Assembly (NCBI GenBank): GCA_023079485.1
Contig: CM041084.1
Span: 12,088,609-12,152,608 of the forward strand
Direction: 5' to 3'
DNA from: Archilochus colubris
Lineage: Eukaryota > Chordata > Aves > Apodiformes > Trochilidae
Length of the DNA stretch: 64,000 nt
Below, one piece after another: positions 50,399 to 61,279 of the stretch (the first letter of the stretch is position 1; every line of letters begins with the position of its first letter). Below the pieces are notes generated by a model. The model had not been told where the DNA came from, did not search any database, and worked only from the letters and a program-made list of their open reading frames with translations. The position numbers and the translations under genes are program-made.

Positions 50399-50418
50399 AT
50401 ACATGCATATGCATGTAT
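50399..50418. promoter_or_regulatory. 20-bp palindrome containing a POU MORE site
   Basis: ATACATGCATATGCATGTAT is a perfect 20-bp palindrome. Its centre, ATGCATATGCAT (50403-50414), is exactly the MORE (more palindromic Oct-factor recognition element), known to bind Oct-factor dimers. The stretch is largely alternating purine-pyrimidine, so an expanded (CATG/TA) repeat is the alternative origin. Confidence 0.5.
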
Positions 50419-50826
50419 ATTTCCTCTTTAGCACCTGTGGAAAAAGAGGCAGGATGCTGAAATCCCTCTCTGCTTAGTAAGATCAGAGTCTAGCTGTGAA
50501 CCACAGCCTGTTGGGGTTCTGGCGTGGTTAGTGGGGCCAGTGGATGTAGTTTGCTCATGTGTAGCAAGACTTGATGAAAACGGAAATGTTTATAACAGTG
50601 ATCGTCCAGTCAATCTAGGCAGTTTTATGACTACATAGGATGGTGAAGGTTAAAGCCATTTCAGATGTATCCTATTAATGCCATGTTTTTTTATAATCTC
50701 AGAAGAATTTTTATTAGATGATCAATTTACTCTTTTCGCTTCAAATTGCCTTTTGAGGTGACCTAGGGACTAAAGTAATCAATCATTTGGCACTTTGCTT
50801 TCAGAAAAGAAAAAAACATGATATTT

Positions 50827-50881
50827 GAAAACGAAAAGGAAAAGGAAAAGGGAAAGGAAAAGGAAAAGGGAGAGGGAAAGG
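50827..50881. repeat. (AAAAGG)n purine microsatellite
   Basis: About 55 bases of AAAAGG/AAAGGG units. The plus-strand frame through it encodes an artefactual lysine/glutamate run and is not a gene. Confidence 0.9.
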
Positions 50882-50889
50882 ATTTTATT

Positions 50890-53800
50890 GTTATTAATAG
50901 TTTACAGAATTCTAGAGGGATTTTATTGTTTTCATATGCAGTTTATGGGATAACTCACCAGAAATCAGGTGGCTGGAGCCAAGTGTATACAGCAGAAAGT
51001 CTGACATGCTCCTTGATGTGTGGCTTTTCACCATTCACAGATCTGTCCACTTTATTTTCAGACCATAACCAATCACATTCTGGAGTTCCCATAGTTGTTT
51101 TCTGCAGTGCAGTTAAGTATAAAAGTTATTTGGTGTTCTGTTTACCATCATATTTCTGCCTTGTTTTCTTGTGTAAAACAAAAACATCTTGAAACAACTT
51201 CTTGTCAGTGAAGAATAAATTTCAAACTAAGTCAAGGCATAAGCTTCATGGATTCATTAAATCCACCAGAAACATAAAATTTAAGTGAATGACCATGTTA
51301 CTGTGTGGTGGAATAAATGACAGCAGATTCTGGAGCTACCACTTATAGGACAGACTGGATAAAAAAGGGAAGCAAATACACCATATTATTTCCTTTTGTG
51401 TTATACTGGTGTGTTGAATGTACCTGGATTTGGACTGCAGATCAGGATATAGCATTATTCCTGAAAAAAAGTGTATTTTTTAAAGATCTTTAATTCAGAT
51501 CCTCATGATTAGCCTTGAACACATTATACCTGTTGATTTCAGCAAACCTTTTCTATATTACCTGGGTATCAGGAGTCAGAATAGGGAAGGCAGGGTCACA
51601 ACAATGTCTCTTTCTTAATTTACACATTTTTTTTTCCGTCGTCTTCTTGACTGATGCCCTGAGGTGTTTCGTTTTAGTTTGCTCTTTTATTTGCAGTCTT
51701 CTTTGAATGAAATATAACCTTTTTAAACAGTACATATTCAACTCTATATGGTAAATTGAACCCAGATTCCCACATTGTGACAGATAAAAAAATAGCAAAT
51801 TTGATTAAGGAAAAAGGTATACAAGGAATACCTAAATACCTGGCTGTGAATTTATTCCCCTTTCACACTGGCTGTTTAAAATGAGGTAATATTTTGGGAT
51901 AACAAAAATTCCATTTAAAAAATTCAGCTAGCTCTTCATTTATTAACACTCAAATGAAATTTATTTTATTTGTTAATACTTGTTCCTGGATACAAGCACA
52001 GAAATTATTTGTTCTTTCAGATCACTCACAATAAAATCCTGCAGATGATCAGCTTTGTCATTACCCTGCAGCTACATGGAGAGGTTGGCTGCTGGCCATC
52101 TTTTAATATAGTAATAATAATACTTAGCACTGTTCATCTCAAAAGCAATTTACACACATTAACTAATTAGGCCTCAGAACATTTACATGATAGGTGAATA
52201 TAATTTGTACCACTTTAAAGAGGGGTAAGTGGTGAAACAGGAAATAAAATTACACTTTCAGTAAGAGTCCCTAGGTCTGAATGTCCAGCTTGTGACACAT
52301 TCACTTGCTTTTCTGAAATGTTAAGCATCTTCAGCTCCAGATGAAGTTGAAAGAGGCAGTCTGTGGTCTTCGTCTCTGTATGTCAGGGTGAAGGTGAACT
52401 TCAGCTGTCATTTGCAAAGAGAAGATTTCAGTGAGTGCTTTGGAGGGTGTTGGTTTTCATGTAGACTCTCTCTGATCTGTTGAGATTTTCTGATAACTGA
52501 TCTCCTACAGACCTAGACAATTGCTTTTTTTCCTACATTTTTGCACGTCTGCACACTGGATCATGTGAGATACAGGTGCCAGAGTTTAGGATAAAGCCTG
52601 ATATGAGCCAGCAATGAATCACATGGGTGTAAGTTATCAGCTATAAAATTTTTGTTTAAAAAAAATAGTAAAAAAAATCTCTAGTTGCATAAAAATGAGC
52701 TAGCCTGATTTTTGCACTTATTTATTTAATAATTGAGGCAACAATTACTCTTCCTCCTGTTTTTTTTCTGTTACAGGACCAAGATGGATTCATGAAGTAG
52801 AGCTGGAGGTCTTAGGCTTATGGTGATAATCAACAAATGAAAATAAAACAAAGTCAATATTCCACACCTTAAAAATTTTCAATCCGGAATTAAGACAGGG
52901 AAGAGAAGACATTATAGCAAACAGAAAGTGAAAAGCTGTACCTGGACTGATACAGAGATGCTCATTCTTGTCTGTGGAGTTCAGACATCAAGGGGACTGG
53001 TGCTTAGGTAAACTCAGAAGCTGGACCTGCTCTGCACTTTTCTCCACCTGTCATACTTCCCTGCCTGACGTAAATGAATTTTGAGACTATAATACTTGCT
53101 GCTTGCTCTTTTCAGTGTGTTTATATCCTTCTTCCATCATGGGGTTTTTTTCAGCATTTTTGATAGATGGACATTCATGGACATTCATGACGCCTGTGTG
53201 CTGCTAACACACCACAGATAAATCTCTCATAAACAGAGTTCCATGTGGAGAACTGCCAGCTTCCATGGGTGATAAATAAAAATGGAGAGATAAGAGTTCA
53301 CCTAGTGCTGCTCTACCATTGTCAATGTGTTGTGCCAAGAACTGGCTGCCAGTACATTCCCATCAGATAAGAAAAATCATTTACTTTTGTTGGTTTTGCT
53401 GTATCTACATCTCTCTATATGTATATATATATGTATATATGTGAGTCTTGTGGATGTCTTAATCTGTGTTTAATTACACATTCTCTGACCTTTCATTACC
53501 TGATAGATGGGTAACACAAATGTTTTGACCCTTCAGCTTTTATCAAGGTAAACACAATAATGTCCTGAGGTTCAGGGCAGGAAACTAGCAGGTTGGTGCC
53601 AGTCTCCTGTTGTAAATAATTAAAAAAAGAGAAGATTATTTAATTAACCAAGATCTAAGCCTTCTTCATTCACTTTTAGAGGAAGCATTACTCATTCTAA
53701 TGGGATGTGCTGGCAGAAATCCTTTGGAGTGCTATAGAGACAACATAAATACACCTTGAGAACACTTGTTCTATTGAAGCTCACTGGCAGTTTGCAGACT

Positions 53801-54930
53801 TTGAAGAATATCTTTTGAATTCTCAGCAAAAGAAGATATTTGTTGCAACTGCTGCCTTGGTTAAAAGAACTGCTGACACCTCCTGGAAAATATTAAGAGT
53901 CATCTTATTAAAATATCCCAACAAATATCTTTTTTTGGTCATGCTGGGCCTGCATCTTGTATCACTTTTCAATTAAATTATTAAAGGCTGACAAAACACA
54001 GACAGTTCTAAAGTGCTGAAAATCGCCTGCTGGGGGGTTGTCTGTTTAGTTGGATGTTGGTTTTAGGAAAGATTTGTTGCCTGTCTCCAGGGTGTACTGT
54101 GTGATTTGAACAAAATCCTGGGTTGCAGGTGCCCTTTAGGGAATCCACAGGAGGAGGCAGTGCTATCAAAGATTGTTGGAGGAGCAAGCAGGATTTTAAT
54201 GATTTCCCAAGGCCAAACAAGAAGCTCATGTTAAAGCCTCAGAGGTCCTTCTCTGTTTCTGGAATTCACTGTGCATCTGGAGAGATGGCAAGAAAAATGT
54301 CCATTGTTTGTCAAGGCTATAAACATCCTTAGAGGTACATGGCGTTTATTTGGAAATGTGCATTGGTGGGTTTATTTCTAGCACCTTGGAACTCCATCTG
54401 GCTACTTTGCTGATTGCCAGTCCTTCAGGAAAGAGATTTCTGGGCAAAGGAAGAACTAGCATCATAAACAGGAGCATAACACCACTGCAGTGAAGGATTA
54501 GAAGACCAGACTTTATTCATGACCATTGTAGAAAGCATTAGCTCCTCCCAGTCACAGCTGAAAACAAATCTTGGTTCTAGGTGATAAAAAAATCAAAATG
54601 CTTTTCCTTGGATCCTTGCACTTGCAGCCATCTCCCTTGCCTGCCCCCGAAATGCACCCTGGTCTATTGGTCTAACCCTGTAGAACTTACAGGAGTACAG
54701 AAACTTAACCCTGGAAGGTTGCAATTCTGCAGTGTTGCAGTACCAAGCAGGAATGAGGAAAAAAATGCTTTAAAAGACATGAATCTGCCATTGGAGAGAA
54801 AATCTGTATCCCTCTCACACTCTCAAGACAATCAGAAGGACTATGGTAAAATCTAGGACTGCAATGTCCTGCCTAGGCTATTCAGCTCAATAACCTTCAA
54901 ATATATAAAATATAATATATACAATAACCT
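50890..54930. other. Non-coding stretch
   Basis: No assignable gene or transposon. A TATATG-type tract lies at 53415-53441 and a GGACATTCAT direct pair at 53168-53187. Confidence 0.6.
53415..53441. repeat. (TA/TG) dinucleotide tract
   Basis: Alternating TA units interrupted by TG over about 27 bases. A decayed microsatellite. Confidence 0.8.
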
Positions 54931-54935
54931 CAACT

Positions 54936-55121
54936 ACGGGTTGCACAGGGAAGCTGTAGCTGCCCCCTCCCTGGAAGTTGGATGGGGATTGAACAGGTTG
55001 GTCAGATGAAGCAAACTGATCTAGTGGTAGGTGTCCCTGCCCATGGCATGGAGGTTGGAACTAGATAATTGTTAAGGTCCCTTTGAATCCAAACCATTCT
55101 ATGATTCTATGATTCTATGAT
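54936..55121 (+). mobile_element. CR1 LINE 3' end with intact octamer tail
   Basis: GGGTTGCACAGGGAAGCTGT, GCCCCCTCCCTGGAAGTTGG, TAGTGGTAGGTGTCCCTGCC and a GTTGGAACTAGATAATTG block are followed by three tandem ATTCTATG-type units at 55097-55121. This is the textbook 3' end of avian CR1, 5'-truncated. A block of about 15 bases found in most CR1 ends after 'cctggaag' is missing near 54977. Confidence 0.95.
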
Positions 55122-55129
55122 AAATATGG

Positions 55130-57335
55130 GCACTACTGAATATGTTCTTAGTGTTTGGCATTAGCAAAATCTCCACTCTTTACCACTATATACCATTGGC
55201 AACAAAGCACTTAACTTTCTTTACTGAAAATGCTTAGAGATGTAAGGCCCACATAACCTCCTATAGCAGTGGACACCAATATGTCTTCTGGAAAAACTCT
55301 CTGATGGCAGGTGAGTGAGACACAGCATGCAGAACAACACAAGACTGCTTGAAATTCATGGGAGTGTCAGCCCTGAGTGCTCAACATGTCATCTCACACA
55401 CCAGGACTCACTGGCCCCTGAAACCCATGTTAATAAAATAGAAAGATAGTGCAACAAATTCAGTCAGCACATGACTACCAAGACTTCTATCAAGGTACAA
55501 AGAGAGCACCAATTCACTACTCAAAAGCTCTGACACAGATTTTAATTTCTGTCTCCCTGCAGTCTAAAATAACCTAGTTCCTTAACCTGACTAACCTGCT
55601 CAGAAGCAGAAGACAAACTGTGAGACTCATGGACTCCACAGGAGGTGTACAGAGGAGGAGGGAATGAATTTCCTCCTTTTCTGAAGAAAAAGATGCTGTA
55701 AGTAGGGGAGAGCAGGAAAAGTAGATAACGAAGCAGGACAAAAAGGTAAAAATAGTGGGGGGCTGCTAGGGATTTTGTAAACGGTAAAGGGCAGTGTGAC
55801 AGTAATGTCATAAGGATGTCAGATAGGTCAGAGAATGGATCCACCTCCCATATACTGCTGCTGCACCACCAGGGCATTTTTGAGACAGTTTCACTCAGAG
55901 CCCCAAAACATCACCTACTCAGCTCTAGTCCTTGCCCCTCTCTGTAAGCTGAGTTTTTGAACTGTGTGGCTGAGTGTCAGCCAGCACAGGGTCCCATAAT
56001 CTGAATTGTGCCATGAGTTTTGTTTTTGCTGATGTTTTTTTTAAGATGTGCCTCTGCTATTGGACCATCATGTACAAGTTTGACCTATATAACAGACCAA
56101 GTAGGTCACTGAGTGCACATTGGACCGTGACAAATTGATTTTGAACCATCACTTAGCTGGCTCTGTTGCTGTCAAGGAGGATACATCAGTGGGATTAATA
56201 AATTATTTACCAAATAGATAAAAGCATGCTTCCCTCACCAAAGATTCTGGAGGGTTTATTGTTTTAAGCTGCTGCACTAATTGGGCTCTGCATTCACTTG
56301 CAATTCCAAGACAGAAGAACATTAGGGGAACAATGTTCTTTATTGCACATGGTGGTGACACAGCAGAGGCATCCCATGAATGCCTACAACAAATGATGCT
56401 CAGTTTAGTATTTCCCTGGCACAGCTCCCAGCACCCCCTCCTAGCACCAGTCAACATCCAGAGCTGCCTCCAGCACAGGGGGAAAACTGACCTTATGGAG
56501 GCACTGAAACATTTCACCTCAAGTTTCACTAAGACACGAGGGACAGCTTTGCAACTCCACTCTGTAAACTTCCTCTCTATTTCAGCGCAGATTACAGATG
56601 GATTCCCCTGGGACCTAAACCATCACAGTCAAAAAAGTACCCTTACAGAAAGTAGGTAGAAAGGGATGGCAGGATTATCAGTAAGATTCCTTTGCTTTAT
56701 TCCTCTCTGAACTAAAAAAAACCCTTAAACCTCAAAACAATGACATAAAAAAGATATTCTGCAGATAATCAGAAAGGAAAAAAGTATAGGTATCACTTCT
56801 ACTTTCCAGGTATATATCATCTGGCTGTAGGGTACCAGTTAGCAATACTGACTCCTGAGGGGTTATTTGTACCCTTGGGTAAAATAAGAGATCTCCAAAG
56901 AACCTTAGAGCAAATTAAGCTCTTAGCAACTTAATGATTATTTCAGTAGAAGGAGGAAAGGCAGAAGAGAGGAGGGAAAGGAAAAATAGGGGAGATCCTT
57001 TTCAGATTGTGGCAGATAAATAGAAGTACAATGTCTTCCCTTTCCAGAAACTATTTGCAGTATCCAAGATTTTAGCTTTTCTTTCTTCATTTTTTGGTTT
57101 TTTTGGTTTGTTGTTTTGGTTTTTTTTTGTTTGTTTTTTCCCTCTGCAGTGCCTTGCAAACCCCTACAAAGGAATCCTGGCTCTGTCAGATTCTCACAAG
57201 AGAGAGAGTTTGTCTGAATTTGGAGTTATTGAAGGAAAGTGTTTGAGAACGACGCTCCTAGATAAAGATATATAGTGTCCTAGCAAGTGAATCTATTTAT
57301 TAGCTTCTTTCCTGTGGGGTATGCACTAATCCTGA
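55130..57335. other. Non-coding stretch
   Basis: Overlapping frames of 108-111 codons occur on both strands at 55542-55877 and 56203-56659, but none shows a domain I recognise. A T/G-rich tract lies at 57089-57139. No transposon is recognised. Confidence 0.55.
57089..57139. repeat. T-rich (GGTTT-like) tract
   Basis: About 50 bases of T runs separated by GG or G. Its complement would be an A-rich tail on the minus strand, but no element body is visible. Confidence 0.8.
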
Positions 57336-57339
57336 TCAA

Positions 57340-57990
57340 TAGAGAAGAAGACTATATTATAATGATTCTTAATTAGATACAGTTGCAACAGATTGATTCA
57401 TTATTTTCATGTGCTGCTGTCAGTACTTCGTACAGTGTTTTCAATTTCATTAAGCTAGTATGCTAAATTCCTCCAGGAGCTTTCTCTGTGATCTAAGACA
57501 GCCCCTCCACCCTCAGCAACACTTTTTGCCCAAGCAACTCTACTTCTGATTTCTTTAACAAGCTTTATCTGTGGCATTTTCCTTTGCTGACATTTCCTAC
57601 TTGAGGACAACTGCTCACCTTCAGAACCTGAGTTTGTCCTCAGTGAAAAAACTTTTAAGGAGAAGTGCAGTGTAATCTAAAATGCGTTTTAATCACTGCA
57701 ACTAATTATGAAGAGTGGTAAATCAGTAAGGGTCAAAGCTCTTGCACCTTACTCCAAATGACAAACAGTCATGCAGATGATTGTAATGGAATTACTCCTG
57801 TGAGTAGCTGCCCATTACTTTCACTGAGAGATTCATAGTGTCTTTAAAAAACTGTCTGAAAGACCATTAATAAAAGAGTAATTAACAAGGAAAGTGAAGG
57901 CATAATTTCAAGAATTTCTGCAAACAATGGAAAAACCTCATTTATGGTTTAGACAATGAATTGGGACACTGAAAATCCAGAGTAGCTCTG
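57340..57990. promoter_or_regulatory. Candidate enhancer-like block with a P3 homeodomain site
   Basis: Repeat-free sequence, closed in all frames, with TAATGGAATTA at 57784-57794. This is an exact TAATNNNATTA (P3) site, the established dimer site of paired-class homeodomains. Other cores are TTCTTAATTAGA near 57369, ACTAATTATGA near 57701, CCATTAATAAAAG near 57866 and GAGTAATTAAC near 57878. Such clustering is typical of deeply conserved developmental elements. Conservation has not been tested. Confidence 0.42.
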
Positions 57991-59077
57991 TATTGCTGAT
58001 TGATAACAACAGACCTAATCTCTTTTGGGGGGCAGGTAGGGTAGGAGGAAAAATTATCTGTTTATGGATACATAAATTAATTGTTAAATCAGAGGAGAAA
58101 ACAAACATTAAGACAAGAAATTACTAGGTATTAAGTGCTTTGATCCTCAGGAATTTTGAAAGGGACTAGATTTTCTCAACCCTCATTGATTTTGTGAAAA
58201 TACATACATGACTTTTTCCAACTAGATAAATTAAATATTTCTGAGAGGCTTATATTAGTTAAACTGTAAATTAAACATTGAACCTAAGGTTCAAAAACCC
58301 GACTGTCAAAACCCGACCTGATTCATCAGCTCACTCACCTCAGAAGGTAGGAGGGTAGCACCAAAGCAAACTATTGAAGTACCCTGGGCAAACAACTCAG
58401 GGCTTCCAAGACATACAGCACTGCCAGTATTGAGCTGGAAGTCTCTTGACTATGATTTATCTGGGCAATGCTGGGGGAATTTGCTCTGTGCATGCCTGAA
58501 GTCCTTCCCACAGTGGAAGGACAGGGAATTTCTGCTCTTGGGGCTGTTGTGTTACCCTGAGCAGAACCAGATCGTTGCAGAGGGCAACCACTCATGTCTG
58601 CAATTTCTATCTTTCAGCCTGCCTGTATTGTCTCTTTACATTATGGATATTCCAAAATCTAGGAACACAGAGATGAGAGGCCTACTTTACATATGTTAGT
58701 TCTTATATTCTCCCCAAAGGTTTATGGTTAGAGGTGGGATGAGGGGCTGAGTGGATAACCTGATAGCTGGGCCAATTCCAGTGTTGGAACACCCGACCTG
58801 TTTAAGGCAACAAAAGACATGTTCGATTTGCTCATCAGGATCCAGGCAAGCTGTCAGGAAGACAAGTTGAGAAAGGTTGTGGGAACGTCCATTCAAGATG
58901 TTCTTAAGATTCACCACCTCTTGAAAAACAAAGATCAGTACATGTTCCCTTTGACTTCCTGAATAAACATCCTCAAGGCTCTGCATTTTAGATGGCTATT
59001 TTAAAGAGTGAATCAGATAAGAAAATCACATATAAAGTCCCACTCACTTATTTGGCTTCTCCCACACTTACTTACTC

Positions 59078-59104
59078 TTTTTTTTTTTTTTTTTTTTTTT
59101 TTTT
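59078..59104. repeat. Poly-T run (T27)
   Basis: The longest T run in the window, 411 bases before an A23 run. Confidence 0.9.
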
Positions 59105-59515
59105 CTGAAATATTACCTGGCCTCCTACATTTTACCAGAACATATTTTGCAGGAAAATTGGAAAAGGAAAGTAGTTCTCCATCAGAATAGAAAATTCCAA
59201 AGAGTGTGGTTCCTTTAGCTCTGAAGTTTTTCTGTGAACATGTATGGAGATCTGAAAGATATATTGCACACAAATGACTGCCACTTCCATATGGCATGAC
59301 CCAGACTTGTGTTCACATATTTAAAATAATGAGATTGCATAATGTATGTGATCTTACAACCTTCCTAGTTAACAAAACACCTGAGACACCTGATCTGGAG
59401 CCCTGAATCTGTCTTACATGCCAGAGTCTATTAGTACCCTTGAAGGCTGCATGAAACATGAAACATAGCTCATATTCTCCCAAAATCTCTGCAATGCTAT
59501 TTTCAGACACACAGG

Positions 59516-59538
59516 AAAAAAAAAAAAAAAAAAAAAAA
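59516..59538. repeat. Poly-A run (A23)
   Basis: A run of 23 A. The preceding sequence is not recognised as a retroposon. Confidence 0.9.
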
Positions 59539-60110
59539 GTTCACATTTTACTCTATGAAAACTTCAGTCAATCCATATGGAAGCCTTCTGAACAGGCTTC
59601 AGATCTAAATCATTCAAGATATTTTTCTGCCTGCTACCACATAGTATATGGATACCATGTACAAGTGCTCAGACATAAAGGAAAAAAGAAACATGCTGTT
59701 GTACTATGAACTTTTGTTTCTGATTTCTGCTGCTTATTTTTTAACATGACAATCCGAGCTAAAAACAAAACAAACAAAAAAATCACAAGACAAATGGCAT
59801 TTGAAATATTTGTGGAGAAGAAACACCTGTTCTTAAAAAACTCCAGGAAAACTAACTGGGAAGAGGCATCTTGTCAAAAAGGAAAAAAAAAAAAGCAGTG
59901 TAGTGTGCTTGATTTTAAATCATATCAGTTAAAAATGTCAGGCATATTGGTTGCTGTAGTTAAATGGCCTTTTGTCTCTCAAAGACTTGATCTATAATTA
60001 AGAGGTTTTGTGGTGAAGCTACTGTATTCAGCTCCCATGAATCCCAATGCTGTTTACCCTGAAGCTACTGCATGAAGACAAAGGCATGGAAAAAGTGAGC
60101 AGCTAAAAGG

Positions 60111-60160
60111 AAAAAAAAAAAAAAAGGTGCCCTTAGATCCCTTTGTTGTTGTTGTTGTTT
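60111..60160. repeat. A15 run followed by (TTG)n
   Basis: An A15 run at 60111-60125 and, after 17 bases, about six TTG units at 60143-60160. Simple repeats. They produce lysine/phenylalanine and glutamine runs in the overlapping frames. Confidence 0.85.
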
Positions 60161-60225
60161 ATTATGTTTAACCAGGGAGTTTCCCCTTCCTCCTTTATTA
60201 ATCTTGATTATTTTTTGTGTGTCTT

Positions 60226-60780
60226 TCATTAAAATGCAATGTCCTCTAGTTGATAGTATTTGGGCATCTTTCCCAAGTCTGCCTGACAACATCAATGGTT
60301 AGCTGGTGAGTTGCAGTGACCCTGTAAGCAAGCTGTCCTCTGATATTCTGGCTGCACCTACTATTACTCAAGCAGTAGGAGCCGAACAAATATGACATTT
60401 GGATCTTTCTTACTTGTTCTGCAAAGCTCCCCACCAAGCCTGGTGTACGGGCACACTGCATAAGGCATCGACAATTCCCTGTGATTACACAGCAGGACAC
60501 AAGCACTGGCAGCAGAGCTGAGAACTTAACTCTGGGGTATACGGGGCTGACAAATGCAGAGACATATTGATCCTCGGCAGTCTGTCTGATCAGCAAAGTA
60601 GTAATGGTCTGCATATTAACACAATAGCCTAGGAGGTTACAAAAGACAAGAAAGGACGCTGGAGCTAAGTGCCTAGAGGATGAGCACGCTGTGCTAGGTC
60701 CAGGCGTGATGCGGGAGGTTAACCACCCACCATTGCTTGGCTCAGAGGCCAACCTCACCAATGTTTATTTAAGCAGAAAG
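60226..60780 (-). other. Block with a 171-codon minus-strand open frame, unassigned
   Basis: The minus strand is open from an ATG at 60761 to a stop at 60246, the second longest frame in the window. The block has more CpG and G+C than its flanks. The predicted product is cysteine-rich in its middle (CCVITGNCRCLMQC) with moderately hydrophobic stretches around residues 38-52 and 80-95, and no signal peptide that I would trust. I recognise no domain. A Met-Val start lies about 110 bases from a plus-strand CR1 at 60871. It may be decayed retroposed or LTR sequence, a non-coding exon, or a chance frame in GC-richer DNA. Coding function is not supported by anything else here. Confidence 0.22.
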
Positions 60781-60870
60781 ATTTAAAATGACCATCTTCA
60801 CGGAAATATTCGTGCCAGGCTGCAAATCATCAGGGTAAGCAATATGTAGCAAAGAGCTGGCAAATTAAGC

Positions 60871-61274
60871 AAAAGGGGAAACCTTATAGTGGCCTTCCAG
60901 TACCTGAAGAGGCCTATGAGAAAGCTGAGGAGGGACTTGCTATAAAGGCATGTAGTGACAGGACAAGGGGTAATAGCTTTAAACTGGAAGAGTGTAGATT
61001 TACATTAGATATTAGGAAGAAATTCTTTTCTGTGAGGGTGGTGAGACACTGGTGCAGGTTGCTCAGGGAGGCTGTGGATGCCCTATCCCTGGAAGAGTTC
61101 AAAGCCAGGTTGGATGGTCTTTGAGAAACCTGGTCTAGCGGGAGGTGCCCCTGTCATTCACGGGGTTGGAACTAGGTGATCCGAGTTCCCTTATTCCCCT
61201 AGATCCGTAGATTCCCCTAGAGATCCTAGTTTCCTTTCAACCCAAATAATTCTATCATTCTGTGATTCTGTGAT
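60871..61274 (+). mobile_element. CR1 LINE 3' fragment, about 400 bp
   Basis: The longest and best preserved CR1 in the window. Landmarks in order are a GTGGCCTTCCAGTACCTGAA block (60889-60908), ATTAGGAAGAAATTCTTTTC (61010-61029), GTGAGGGTGGTGAGACACTG, GTTGCTCAGGGAGGCTGTGG, AGCCAGGTTGGATGG and GTTGGAACTAGGTGAT. The tail of ATTCTATC/ATTCTGTG units ends at about 61274. It is 5'-truncated near 60871. An 18-19-base duplicated unit (ATTCCCCTAGA…) at 61193-61229 interrupts the stretch just before the tail. No reverse-transcriptase coding region is retained. Confidence 0.95.
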
Positions 61275-61279
61275 GATTT

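Larger units (their letters stand above)
58000..60225. other. Non-coding stretch
   Basis: No gene recognised. ACCCGACCTG occurs exactly at 58311-58320 and 58791-58800. Frames of 89 and 96 codons between and across these have no recognised product. Long T and A runs are listed separately. Confidence 0.55.

Noticed and set aside
50818..51192. 124-codon plus-strand frame with a KEKEKGK-type start
   Set aside because: The charged start is the (AAAAGG)n microsatellite. The remainder has no recognisable domain.
55542..56659. Overlapping 108-111-codon frames on both strands
   Set aside because: They overlap on opposite strands without any recognised domain or splice context. I could not support either as a gene.
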